Positions 35,445-43,591 of a stretch of 64,000 nucleotides of DNA are shown here, in pieces. The DNA comes from CAADGY01 sp900696665. GTDB lineage: Bacteria; Acidobacteriota; Terriglobia; Bryobacterales; Bryobacteraceae. The translations under genes and the position numbers were made by a program. The stretch is taken from contig JAPSFM010000006.1 of assembly GCA_035063885.1 (NCBI GenBank), forward strand, positions 41,618 through 105,617, written 5' to 3'. Numbering within the stretch: the first letter of the stretch is position 1; each line of letters starts with the position of its first letter. The notes below the pieces were generated by a model. It made no database searches, was not told the DNA's origin, and saw only the letters and a list, made by a program, of their open reading frames with translations.

Positions 35445-37273
35445 CACTCCTCCTTCATAAACGATCGCTTCAGCCACTCCATAGCCTTGTAGATGGAATC
35501 CGGCGTCGGGCTGTGGCCCGAATGGTGGTTGAGGTAGGCGATTTGATCCGGTTTGCCGAGTAAGCTGTAGACCGCTTTCGCCGCATTGATGTAATACCAG
35601 CTTTTCGCGTTGTCGGAATCGTCGCCGCCAATCAGCAGGAATGGCCGCGGCGCAATCATCGCGAGCAGTTCATGATGGTCCGTGCCGGCCGGGAGCGAGC
35701 GCGTCTTCTCGCCGAGATACCAGTAGTCTTCATAGTTGGAGAAGCTGAGGCCGATGCCCGGTTCCGACGATACGACAGCGGTAATGCGGTCATCCATAGC
35801 GCCGGCATACAGTGCCATCTTGCCGCCCAGCGAATGGCCGATAATGCCGATGCGGCTGTGGTCTGCCTCCGGCAACGTGTAGATATAATCGAGCAGCCGC
35901 TGCGAATCCCAGACCCACTTTCCGAGACCGGTGACATTCGGGTGCCGCAGTTTGAGATTGGCGACCGCTTCCGCATAGTGTTCCCCATAGCTTTCGCCAA
36001 ACCAGCGTATGGCGACGGCGATGTAGCCCTGTTGCACGGCCAGGTGGGCGTATGAACGTGTGCCGAGTGGCGTGAAAAGCCGTCCCCCGAGGTCTTTCCC
36101 CGCCGGCGTGTCGACGTCGTAATATGGCACGATCACCACCGGCAGCGGCTTGGACACACGCGTATGCGGAGTCATGACGAGGATCTTTTCCCAATAGTCC
36201 GGCTCCACCTGCAGATACATCAGCCGGCCGGAATAGGCAGGCTCTTCGAACGTTTCCACCACCCGTACGGCGGGCGCCGGTGGTGTCAGATTCATGCTGC
36301 CCAGAATCCCATTCCACTTCTTTCTGAGTTCCGCCCGGTTTTCGTTCCAAGTGTCGAGGCGGTCGCCTTCGGGAACCAACGCGGAGAGCTTGCCGGTGGA
36401 ATTGCCGATTTCCGCCGGTGGAGTCAGCACCTCGCTGAGCCAGGCTGGCCGGCCGGGCTTCGCCGCCGGGGCGGGTTGATTCCGGGCGACTCGAAATCCG
36501 GTGAAGCGGCTCTTGCGATCTGGCTCGATCGATGAGCGGTATCCACGGGCCCAGCGGGAAGTCGTACTGGCAAAGGAGCCCCCGCGAACCATTCGGGCGA
36601 CGCCGGTTCCTGGCCCCGAAGGACTCGCCGCCGAGTACACGGCGGATGTGGGGTTTGCGTAGTCGTAGACCCATTCCCAGACGTTGCCGATCATGTCGTA
36701 GAGTCCATTCGCGGTGGGTTGAAGGCTGCCCGCATTGCGCGTGCCGCGGGTTTTTACAGATTCGAGCAGCGCGCCCGCATCTTTCGTGTCGCTCGAACCC
36801 AGGTTGGCGAAAGCGGTCATTTTGGCGGCATCCGGCAGGGCGCCCAGAGCCAGGGTCCATTCAGCATTAGTGGGAAGACGGTACCCGTTCTTCGAACGGT
36901 CCCATGATCCGTTTGTGAGGTCGTATACGGGCTCCAGGCCTTCGCGAATGCTGCGCAGGTTTGAGTAGCGAATGGCTTCCCACCAAGTGACGTTTTCAAC
37001 CGGCAGCCGGGCGCCTTTGTGATGCGAAGGATTGTAGCCAGTCACGGACTCGAACTCCGCCTGTGTCACCTCCATGGGTGAAATCAGGAATGGGGGCGTG
37101 GTGACCGTGACATTGATTTTCGTGGCTTCGTCCAGGACTTCCGCCGTTCTGCCCTCGATGGGAATCATTGAGCGTTGCTGTGCGTGCGCGGCAGCACAGA
37201 CGAACAGGGCAACTACTGGTATCAGGTAGAAAGATCTCCAGCAGTCGAGCGTTGACTTTGTTTTCGGTGGCAT
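35444..37273 (-). CDS. SUMF1-like domain fused to an alpha/beta hydrolase, secreted
   Basis: 609 residues from the ATG at 37273, which gives a good signal peptide (SFYLIPVVALFVCAAAHAQ); starts at 37288-37291 are alternatives. Residues about 35-245 form a formylglycine-generating-enzyme-like fold: EVTQAEFESVTGYNPS, PVENVTWWEAIRYSN, YRLPTNAEW, GNVWEWVYDYA, RGGSF. The catalytic cysteines of true FGE are absent: after RGGSF the chain reads ASTTSRWARGYRSS. Residues about 340-605 are an alpha/beta hydrolase with nucleophile S481 in GIIGHSLGGK and a likely histidine in NHHSGHS. So it is probably a secreted esterase with a binding-type SUMF1 domain. It heads the operon and is divergent from the GH20-like gene. 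Confidence 0.78.
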   Translation of the reverse strand: MPPKTKSTLDCWRSFYLIPVVALFVCAAAHAQQRSMIPIEGRTAEVLDEATKINVTVTTPPFLISPMEVTQAEFESVTGYNPSHHKGARLPVENVTWWEAIRYSNLRSIREGLEPVYDLTNGSWDRSKNGYRLPTNAEWTLALGALPDAAKMTAFANLGSSDTKDAGALLESVKTRGTRNAGSLQPTANGLYDMIGNVWEWVYDYANPTSAVYSAASPSGPGTGVARMVRGGSFASTTSRWARGYRSSIEPDRKSRFTGFRVARNQPAPAAKPGRPAWLSEVLTPPAEIGNSTGKLSALVPEGDRLDTWNENRAELRKKWNGILGSMNLTPPAPAVRVVETFEEPAYSGRLMYLQVEPDYWEKILVMTPHTRVSKPLPVVIVPYYDVDTPAGKDLGGRLFTPLGTRSYAHLAVQQGYIAVAIRWFGESYGEHYAEAVANLKLRHPNVTGLGKWVWDSQRLLDYIYTLPEADHSRIGIIGHSLGGKMALYAGAMDDRITAVVSSEPGIGLSFSNYEDYWYLGEKTRSLPAGTDHHELLAMIAPRPFLLIGGDDSDNAKSWYYINAAKAVYSLLGKPDQIAYLNHHSGHSPTPDSIYKAMEWLKRSFMKEE

Positions 37274-37280
37274 GTATAAG
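37252..37280 (+). promoter_or_regulatory. Promoter of the GH20-like gene, twin of the one at 38484
   Basis: TTGACT at 37252-37257 and TATAAG at 37275-37280 with a 17-base spacer ending in CATG. The same arrangement, including the CATG before the -10 box, recurs at 38484-38512. It overlaps the 5' end of the divergent SUMF1-hydrolase gene. Confidence 0.7.
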
Positions 37281-37311
37281 AAGACCATCATCCGATAGTT
37301 CGCAGCCCCAT

Positions 37312-37345
37312 GGCGGCGGACGCCGATGAGCACCAATATACAGGA
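37312..37345 (+). promoter_or_regulatory. Conserved leader element of the GH20-like gene
   Basis: A small GGCG/CGCC hairpin (37312-37324) is followed by GCCGATGAGCACCAATAT at 37322-37339, which matches 16 of 18 bases at 38548-38565 in the leader of the second Oar gene. It lies between the promoter and the start codon at 37370. Role unknown: operator, RNA element or remnant of duplication. Confidence 0.5.
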
Positions 37346-37369
37346 GTCAACGAAAGCGAGAGGTGAGCA

Positions 37370-38437
37370 ATGCGCCGCCGGCAATTCCTCCAAAGCGTCA
37401 CGCTAGCGCCCGTGTCCCCGGCTGCTGCCAGTGCCTCGCCGCGTATTCCGCTGCGCGGATTGCACCTTGCCGCGCCCCGTCCCGCGGATATGGAACTGGC
37501 GCAGCGCTTTTTCGAAGAAGTGCTGCCTAAAGAGGGTGTGAACACACTCTTTCTGGAGTTCAACTACGGTTTCCGCAACCGCCGCTTTCCGAAGATTGTC
37601 GACGAGCCGGCATTAAGTCCTGAACAGGTGCGTTCCCTTGCCCGCACAGTCCGTAACGCCGGAGCTAAGCTCATCCCACAGATTAATCTGCTTGGGCATC
37701 AGAGCTGGGCCAAGACAACATTTGCGCTCCTGCGAACTCATCCGGAGTTCGATGAATCGCCGGGGCTCTACCCGGAGAACGAAGGCATCTATTGCCGCAG
37801 TTACTGCCCTCGGCACCCGAACGTTCACGAGGTTGTGCTGGGGCTCGTCGATGATCTCTGCGAGCTCTGTGACGCGCATGACTTCCACGCGGGTTTGGAC
37901 GAAGTATTTCTGCTGGCAGAGGAAGCATGCCCGCGGTGCCGTGGTGCAAACAAGGCGGAGCTGTTCGGCGGCGAGGTGCGGCTGATCCACGATCATCTGG
38001 CCGGGAGGGGAACAACCCTCTGGATGTGGGCAGACCGGTTTCTGGATGGCGCTGCGACTGGGATCGGCAAGTGGGAGGCAAGCCTGGATAACACCCATAT
38101 GGCTTTGCCTTCGATTCCGAAGGACGTGATCATGTGCGACTGGCACTACGAAGCTGCACATCCAACGGCCATCTGGTTTGCTCTGCATGGATTCCGAACC
38201 GCGAGCTGTCCCTGGAGAAAAGCCTCGGTCGCATTGCGGCAACTCGATCAGATCCGGGCCGCACGCCGGGACGCAACGAGCGTCGTGGCAGACCGGCTTC
38301 TCGGGATGATTCAGACAACCTGGGTAGGCTTCACGCAGTTCGCAAAGGCCTATTCCGGAGAAAAGGACGCGTCCCCGCAAGCAAGAGAGACCGCAGCATG
38401 TTTCCGCGAGCTATTCAAAGACCTGCGCCGCGGCTAA
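37370..38437 (+). CDS. GH20-like beta-N-acetylhexosaminidase-type protein, Tat-exported
   Basis: 355 residues, ATG with a GAGAGGTGAG site. The N-terminus MRRRQFLQSVTLAPVSPAAASA looks like a Tat signal. The barrel resembles GH20: GVNTLFLEFNYGF, AKLIPQINLLGHQSW, and D177-E178 in HAGLDEVF, equivalent to the catalytic Asp-Glu pair. LWMWADRFLDG is also typical. It is shorter than full hexosaminidases and lacks the usual N-terminal domain. It faces the amino-sugar-like operon on the other strand and shares promoter and leader with the receptor gene downstream. A role in releasing N-acetylhexosamine is likely but not proven. A hairpin follows the stop. Confidence 0.75.
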   Translation: MRRRQFLQSVTLAPVSPAAASASPRIPLRGLHLAAPRPADMELAQRFFEEVLPKEGVNTLFLEFNYGFRNRRFPKIVDEPALSPEQVRSLARTVRNAGAKLIPQINLLGHQSWAKTTFALLRTHPEFDESPGLYPENEGIYCRSYCPRHPNVHEVVLGLVDDLCELCDAHDFHAGLDEVFLLAEEACPRCRGANKAELFGGEVRLIHDHLAGRGTTLWMWADRFLDGAATGIGKWEASLDNTHMALPSIPKDVIMCDWHYEAAHPTAIWFALHGFRTASCPWRKASVALRQLDQIRAARRDATSVVADRLLGMIQTTWVGFTQFAKAYSGEKDASPQARETAACFRELFKDLRRG

Positions 38438-38449
38438 CCGCCACCCTAC

Positions 38450-38468
38450 GCGCTGCCGTTAGCAGCGT
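38450..38468 (+). terminator. Hairpin after the GH20-like gene
   Basis: CGCTGC at 38451-38456 and GCAGCG at 38462-38467 pair perfectly around a five-base loop, with an extra G-T pair outside. The following bases (TTAGTAGCTCT) are only moderately T-rich, so it may be a weak terminator or a stabilising hairpin before the next promoter. Confidence 0.4.
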
Positions 38469-38483
38469 TAGTAGCTCTGAATA

Positions 38484-38512
38484 TTGACTTTATTTCCCGC
38501 AACATGTATAAA
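38484..38512 (+). promoter_or_regulatory. Promoter of the second Oar gene
   Basis: TTGACT at 38484-38489, a 17-base spacer ending in CATG, and TATAAA at 38507-38512. It is nearly the same as the promoter at 37252-37280. Confidence 0.7.
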
Positions 38513-38526
38513 ATCACCTGAAGTTC

Positions 38527-38565
38527 TCGGCTTCACTGGGGATGGAAGCCGATGAACACCAGTAT
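38527..38565 (+). promoter_or_regulatory. Structured leader element of the second Oar gene
   Basis: TCGGCTTC (38527-38534) and GAAGCCGA (38545-38552) form a perfect 8-base stem with a 10-base loop. The right arm runs into GCCGATGAACACCAGTAT (38548-38565), the copy of the motif at 37322-37339. The ribosome site GAGGAGG follows at 38567-38573. Pairing could control access to it, or the motif could bind a regulator. Confidence 0.5.
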
Positions 38566-38577
38566 CGAGGAGGGGCA

Positions 38578-41500
38578 ATGACAAAAGGACTTCGTAGGGG
38601 AAAATTGCGCATCGCCGCGGCATGTCTTGCCGTGCTGGGGATGAACACGGCAGCGGCATACGCACAGGTTCTATACAGCTCCATCGTCGGAAATGTGCGC
38701 GATGAATCCGGCAGCGCCGTTCCCGGCGCCAAGGTAACCATTACCAACAAGGAAACCAACCTGACGCGGAGCGGCGATACGAACCCGGAAGGTTTCTACA
38801 GCTTCCCAAACGTGCCTTCGGGGACCTACGTGGTCCGCGTATCGGCATCCGGGTTCGCCGAGTTCATCAGCCGCGAGGTGGTAGTCGCGGTGAATACCAC
38901 GGCGCGCGTGGATGCTCCACTGCGAGTTGCCGGCGTATCCGAGCAGGTGACGGTGGTCGCAAGTGAAGCAGCGGTGCCGCTGCAGACGGATCGCGCGGAC
39001 GTGCGGCACGAAATCTCGACAAGACAGGTGGAAAATCTGCCTGTACCGGTTGGACGCAACTACCAGACGTTGTTCCAGACACTGCCTGGATTCGAAATGG
39101 AAGGCTCTGTTCGCGAAGGCCGTATGGGCGGATGTAACCCGTCTCGCTCCCGGCGTTTCAACGTAAACGGCACCAGCCGTTCGGGAACTTCGACGATGAT
39201 CGACGGCGCCACCAGTGCGCATATCTGGAACGTGGGCAACAGCGCCATTGTGCCGGCCCTCGAATCCATTGAAACAGTGAATGTCACAACGAATAGCTTC
39301 GATGCGGAACAGGGACTGGCTGGCGGCGCCGTGATTAACGTTCAGATCAAAAGCGGCACAAACCAGTTTCACGGCTCCGCATTCGAATACCACAACAATC
39401 AACACCTTCGCGCGCGCAAATACTTTCTGCCGGCAAACCAGGACAAGGGCAAGTTTATCTCGAATCAGTACGGCGGCACACTGGGCGGACCGATCAAGCG
39501 GGATAAGCTCTTTTTCTTCACCAGTTTCGAACGCCGGCACGAGCGCGAAAACTCCACCGCCATCCTGTCGGTTCCCACCGCCAAGATTCGTGGCGGAGAC
39601 TTCTCTGACTTCACAGTGCCGGTTTACGATCCGCTCACCGGCGATGAGAATGGAGTCGGGCGTGCCGCGTTCGCCGGAAACCTGATTCCGGCAAAGCGGA
39701 TTTCGCCGATTGTCGGCAAGCTGCTCGAACGCCTGCCGCTGCCGAACATGGCGGAGGGGTCGGAGACGAATAACTTTTTCGCCTCAGTGCCGTTTGCAGC
39801 CAACAGGTGGTCGCTCGATTCGAAGGCGAACTATTACCTCAACGAAAGCCTCAACTTTTTTGGCAGCATCAGCTATTTCGATTTCGGCATTACGAACCCC
39901 ACCGCGTTCGGCGACCAACTGGACGGCGCACGCGTCGGCGGCGGCAATGCCGGCAGAGCCTGGGGATACAACAATCGCATCAGCCTCGGAGCGAACTACA
40001 TTTTCACGCCGACGCTGCTGATGGACGGCTTCTTCGGGTGGGGACGCCAGAATACAAACGTGGAGCAGCCTGGTATCGGAGAAAACTTCGGAACCGATCT
40101 GCTCGGGATCCCCGGAACTAACGGACCGGAACGGTTCCAGAGCGGATGGCCGCTGTTTTCTATCAGCGGTTATGCGGCAATCGGAACTGAAGAGCCATGG
40201 ACACCCTACTACCGCAATGACGACCAGTTTTCCTGGCGGGCCAACTTTACCAAGACGCAGGGCAGCCACGAGATTCGCTGGGGCCTGGACATCAACACCG
40301 AACGGATGAATCACATCCAGCCTGAATTCCAGGGCGGATCTTCCACCGGCGCGCGGGGCCGGTTCAACTTCGGCACTGGTCCGACTGCGCTGTGCAGGAT
40401 AGCGAATCCAGCGGGCGGATGCAGCACACTGGCCCCCACCGTGACACAGGCGCAAAGCTTCTCGAGCTTTCTGCTCGGCTTGCCCACGCAGGTTGGTAAG
40501 AACCTTCTGACCACCTTTCCATTCACCACTCGTGCCTGGAGGTATAGCCTCTACGTCCGCGACCGGTGGCAGGTGAACCAGAAACTGACGCTGTCGTTTG
40601 GAACACGATGGGAATACTTTCCGATGCCGGCACGAGCCGGTCGGGGCTTCGAACGCTACGATCCGGAAACGGACAAGATGTACATCGGCGGTGTTGGATC
40701 GGTTCCAGAGGACCTGGGTGTAAAGGTTAGCAAGAAGCTGTTCGCACCGCGTTTCGGCATCGCCTACCGCGTGACTGAGAAGACCGTACTGCGCACCGGC
40801 TATGGCATCAGCATCGACCCGTACTCGCTCTCGCGGCCACTGCGCACCAACCACCCGATATTGATCGAACTGGTGGAACCGGCTCCCAACAATATGCTTC
40901 CGGCAAGCCGGCTGGCTGATGGAATTCCGCCGATTCAGCCAGTAGACCTTGGTAACGGAATCATCGATGTGCCCTCGAATGTTTCCACGCAGACCGTTCC
41001 TCTCAACTTCCGGCGCGGTTATATCCAGTCGTGGAACTTCACGGTGCAGCAGGATTTGAAATGGGGCTTTGTAGGGGAAGTAGGATATGTCGCGACCCGG
41101 CAAATCCGGCAGCTCGGCTACCAGCAATTGAATTGGGCTCCTGTTGGCGGAGGAAACAACGGACGCCAACTGTTCAAGAAGTTCGGACGAACGGCAAATA
41201 CGCGCGAGGTTTCGCCGATCGGCGGGAGCCACTACGATTCGTTGCAAGCGCAGCTCCAACGCCGTTTCGCGCAGGGTGTATCGATGAACGTGGCATATAC
41301 GTTTGCGAAGTCGATCACGAACTCGGGTTCAGACGTGAGCGACGGCACGCCGCCCGTCGCCATTCCCGATTTGTATTATCTGAACCGCTCCGTCAGCGCC
41401 TTCGACCGTACGCACAATCTTCAGATCACAAACATCACGGACCTGCCTTTCGGCCGCGGACGCCGCTGGCTCAAGGATAACGGCGTACTCACCACCATAG

Positions 41501-41982
41501 CCGGAGGTTGGCAACTCAACAGTATCGTGGCACTGATGTCCGGACGGCCTTTCTCCGTAACCGCATCGGGAGCTTCGCTCAATGCGCCGTTCAGCACGCA
41601 ACGTGCCGACCAGGTAAAGCCGGAGGTGGAAATTCTAGGGGGGGTCGGCCGCGGCACGCCGTATTTCGATCCCTTCGCTTTCGCGGCGGTGAACGACGCC
41701 CGCTTCGGCACGGCCGGCTTCAATTCCTTGCGCGGTCCCGGACGCGTGAATTGGGATTTGAGCATGTTCCGCGATTTCCGCATAACGGAGAAAGTGAATC
41801 TGCAATTCCGGGGGGAAGGTTTCAACATCACTAACACACCGAAGTTTGGCACTCCGGGAGCTAACGTGAGCAATATCCAATATAATGCCGACGGCTCCGT
41901 TCGCAACCTGAACGGGTTCGGTGAAATCATCAGCGCGTCGGAAGAGCGCGAGTTCAGTCTCGGCTTGCGGCTCAGCTTTTAG
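38578..41982 (+). CDS. Oar-like TonB-dependent outer-membrane receptor (second copy)
   Basis: 1134 residues from ATG 38578, supported by GAGGAGG at 38567-38573; an in-frame ATG at 38542 lies within the leader hairpin. The signal peptide ends near AAAYAQ. Residues about 30-115 are the carboxypeptidase-regulatory-like domain (SIVGNVRDESGSAVPGAK, PEGFYSFPNVPSGTYVVRV). The plug (NLPVPVGRNYQTLFQTLPGF, NGTSRSGTSTMIDGA) and a long barrel follow, ending in LGLRLSF. It probably brings glycan fragments to the periplasm. Its promoter and leader match those of the GH20-like gene just upstream, so hydrolase and receptor are likely induced together. No SusD homologue is present. Confidence 0.86.
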   Translation: MTKGLRRGKLRIAAACLAVLGMNTAAAYAQVLYSSIVGNVRDESGSAVPGAKVTITNKETNLTRSGDTNPEGFYSFPNVPSGTYVVRVSASGFAEFISREVVVAVNTTARVDAPLRVAGVSEQVTVVASEAAVPLQTDRADVRHEISTRQVENLPVPVGRNYQTLFQTLPGFEMEGSVREGRMGGCNPSRSRRFNVNGTSRSGTSTMIDGATSAHIWNVGNSAIVPALESIETVNVTTNSFDAEQGLAGGAVINVQIKSGTNQFHGSAFEYHNNQHLRARKYFLPANQDKGKFISNQYGGTLGGPIKRDKLFFFTSFERRHERENSTAILSVPTAKIRGGDFSDFTVPVYDPLTGDENGVGRAAFAGNLIPAKRISPIVGKLLERLPLPNMAEGSETNNFFASVPFAANRWSLDSKANYYLNESLNFFGSISYFDFGITNPTAFGDQLDGARVGGGNAGRAWGYNNRISLGANYIFTPTLLMDGFFGWGRQNTNVEQPGIGENFGTDLLGIPGTNGPERFQSGWPLFSISGYAAIGTEEPWTPYYRNDDQFSWRANFTKTQGSHEIRWGLDINTERMNHIQPEFQGGSSTGARGRFNFGTGPTALCRIANPAGGCSTLAPTVTQAQSFSSFLLGLPTQVGKNLLTTFPFTTRAWRYSLYVRDRWQVNQKLTLSFGTRWEYFPMPARAGRGFERYDPETDKMYIGGVGSVPEDLGVKVSKKLFAPRFGIAYRVTEKTVLRTGYGISIDPYSLSRPLRTNHPILIELVEPAPNNMLPASRLADGIPPIQPVDLGNGIIDVPSNVSTQTVPLNFRRGYIQSWNFTVQQDLKWGFVGEVGYVATRQIRQLGYQQLNWAPVGGGNNGRQLFKKFGRTANTREVSPIGGSHYDSLQAQLQRRFAQGVSMNVAYTFAKSITNSGSDVSDGTPPVAIPDLYYLNRSVSAFDRTHNLQITNITDLPFGRGRRWLKDNGVLTTIAGGWQLNSIVALMSGRPFSVTASGASLNAPFSTQRADQVKPEVEILGGVGRGTPYFDPFAFAAVNDARFGTAGFNSLRGPGRVNWDLSMFRDFRITEKVNLQFRGEGFNITNTPKFGTPGANVSNIQYNADGSVRNLNGFGEIISASEEREFSLGLRLSF

Positions 41983-42022
41983 TCTTCAGCCGATACTTTT
42001 GTGCAGGCTGGGTGAGCGAACC

Positions 42023-43591
42023 TCACTCCGCCCATTCGACGTCCGCCTTTTTCCTCACTTGGGCAAGTTCGGCGTAGGCGGCCTTCGCGCTGACCACATC
42101 GCCCACTCTACGCGCGGACCGGGCGATCCCCAGCAGTGATAAGGAGCGCCGGGGTGCGCGCTCCAAAGCAAGGGCGAAGTGTTTTTGCGCTTCCCGCGGT
42201 TGGTTGGCCGCCAGCAACATCTCCCCCAACAGTTCCCGGGCCGGTTTCGGAGGTACGGGCGGGCCGAATTCAAAGGGCATTTTGTTTTCGATTGCGACAG
42301 CCTCCGAGAGCAGTTGCAGGCCGTGATTCGTTTCGCGCGCAGCCATGGCGATGACTCCTTCGAGTTGCTTCTCTACAATCCCGGCGACCTGGAGATCCGG
42401 GGGGTAGAAGTGGTGTTCATGTCCGCCCGCGGCCTGGCGTGTACCAGCCGCATTGCGGTGCTCCCGTATCCGTGCGAGAGCCGCAACGGCTGGCTCGGCA
42501 TCGCCCTGCACGGCCGCGGGAAATCCACGCCCGAACAGGTAGCTGACGGTTGCCGGAGTGTCGAGGTCCGATAGATCCAGCGCTTTTTGATACACCTCCT
42601 GCTGGCCCGTTTCCACGGCATAAGCGGAGCGCATGTGCGCGGCGTGGAACCGGATGAACGGAGACGGACTGCGCACAGCATCCTCCTCTACAATGCTCAA
42701 CAGCCTGCGTGCTTCCTTGTACCGCCCCTGTTGCAAGTAAGCGTACTCAAGCCACCAGAGCGCGTGATAGCCGCGGTCTTCGAGAGGCAGGTTTTTTCGC
42801 TTGTAGCGCGCCTCCGAGGCGGCCCAGGAATCCTCGTTCGAGGAAACCACATCATCCCACATGCCCATCGCGATGAAGATGTGCGATGGCATGTGCAGCG
42901 CATGCGCGGCGGCGGGAGCGACCTTAGCATAGATGCGGGCGGCCCGGAGCCCAAGCGGTGCGTGAAGCGGATCGTCGTAGCAATGGATCAGGTAGTGGAG
43001 CGCTCCTGGATGCTCCCGGTTCCGCGCGAACACCTCTTCGGCGACAGCCGCGGCTTGCATGTAGATGCGCGTGTCCCTGCCGTGATGGCTTGTGCCGAGC
43101 AGAGACAAAGCGTAGAAAGACGCAGCCTCCATGTCGTTGGGATACGTGCTCCAGAGTTGCCGCATGGCATCGGAGTACGCAAAATCGCGCTGCTCTTTCG
43201 ATCCGGAGCCATAGAGCACCTCGACGGTGCCGAGCCAGGCCCGCTCGCGCGGGGTGGCGGCACGCTTCAGGCGCTCGTCGCGGGCAGGCGCCAGGCGAGC
43301 GAGCGCTTTGCGGGCGCTCTCCGTATCCTGCCGGTACCACAGCGGCTCGTTATACGTCATGGCTTCGCCCCAGTACGCCATGACGAAGGAAGGATCAGCC
43401 TGCCGGGCGGCGGTGAACTCCTCGCGCGCGTCGTCGTATTCGAAGCTGTGCAGATACATCACACCGCGAAGGAACCGCTCCCGGGCCTGGGGAGAACCGG
43501 ACGCAGGGAAATCGATCTTTCCCAATTTTGTTTCCTCACGCTGGAAGGCGGCGGGGGACGCGATCAGGCCGACAACGGCACGGCGCGTCAA
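42023..43591 (-). CDS. Exported tetratricopeptide-repeat protein
   Basis: 522 residues. I place the start at TTG 43591: it overlaps the upstream stop as TTGA and yields the neat Tat-like N-terminus (M)TRRAVVGLIASPAAFQ. An ATG at 43621 would add ten residues and overlap the previous gene by 34 bases. The protein is made of helical TPR-like repeats: RGVMYLHSFEYDDAREEFTAARQADPSFVMAYWGEAM, AHALHMPSHIFIAMGMWDDVVSSNEDSW, and a last pair near the C-terminus (ANQPREAQKHFALALERAPRRSLSLLG). The family is widespread in environmental bacteria but has no assigned activity. It is the third gene of a minus-strand operon with a Mo enzyme and a Gfo/Idh/MocA protein. Confidence 0.72.
   Translation of the reverse strand: MTRRAVVGLIASPAAFQREETKLGKIDFPASGSPQARERFLRGVMYLHSFEYDDAREEFTAARQADPSFVMAYWGEAMTYNEPLWYRQDTESARKALARLAPARDERLKRAATPRERAWLGTVEVLYGSGSKEQRDFAYSDAMRQLWSTYPNDMEAASFYALSLLGTSHHGRDTRIYMQAAAVAEEVFARNREHPGALHYLIHCYDDPLHAPLGLRAARIYAKVAPAAAHALHMPSHIFIAMGMWDDVVSSNEDSWAASEARYKRKNLPLEDRGYHALWWLEYAYLQQGRYKEARRLLSIVEEDAVRSPSPFIRFHAAHMRSAYAVETGQQEVYQKALDLSDLDTPATVSYLFGRGFPAAVQGDAEPAVAALARIREHRNAAGTRQAAGGHEHHFYPPDLQVAGIVEKQLEGVIAMAARETNHGLQLLSEAVAIENKMPFEFGPPVPPKPARELLGEMLLAANQPREAQKHFALALERAPRRSLSLLGIARSARRVGDVVSAKAAYAELAQVRKKADVEWAE

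Noticed and set aside
35444..37273. True formylglycine-generating (sulfatase-activating) enzyme
   Set aside because: The active-site cysteines after RGGSF are missing; only the fold is shared.
11946..41982. SusC/SusD polysaccharide utilisation system
   Set aside because: The two receptors are Oar-like and no SusD-type lipoprotein is encoded nearby.
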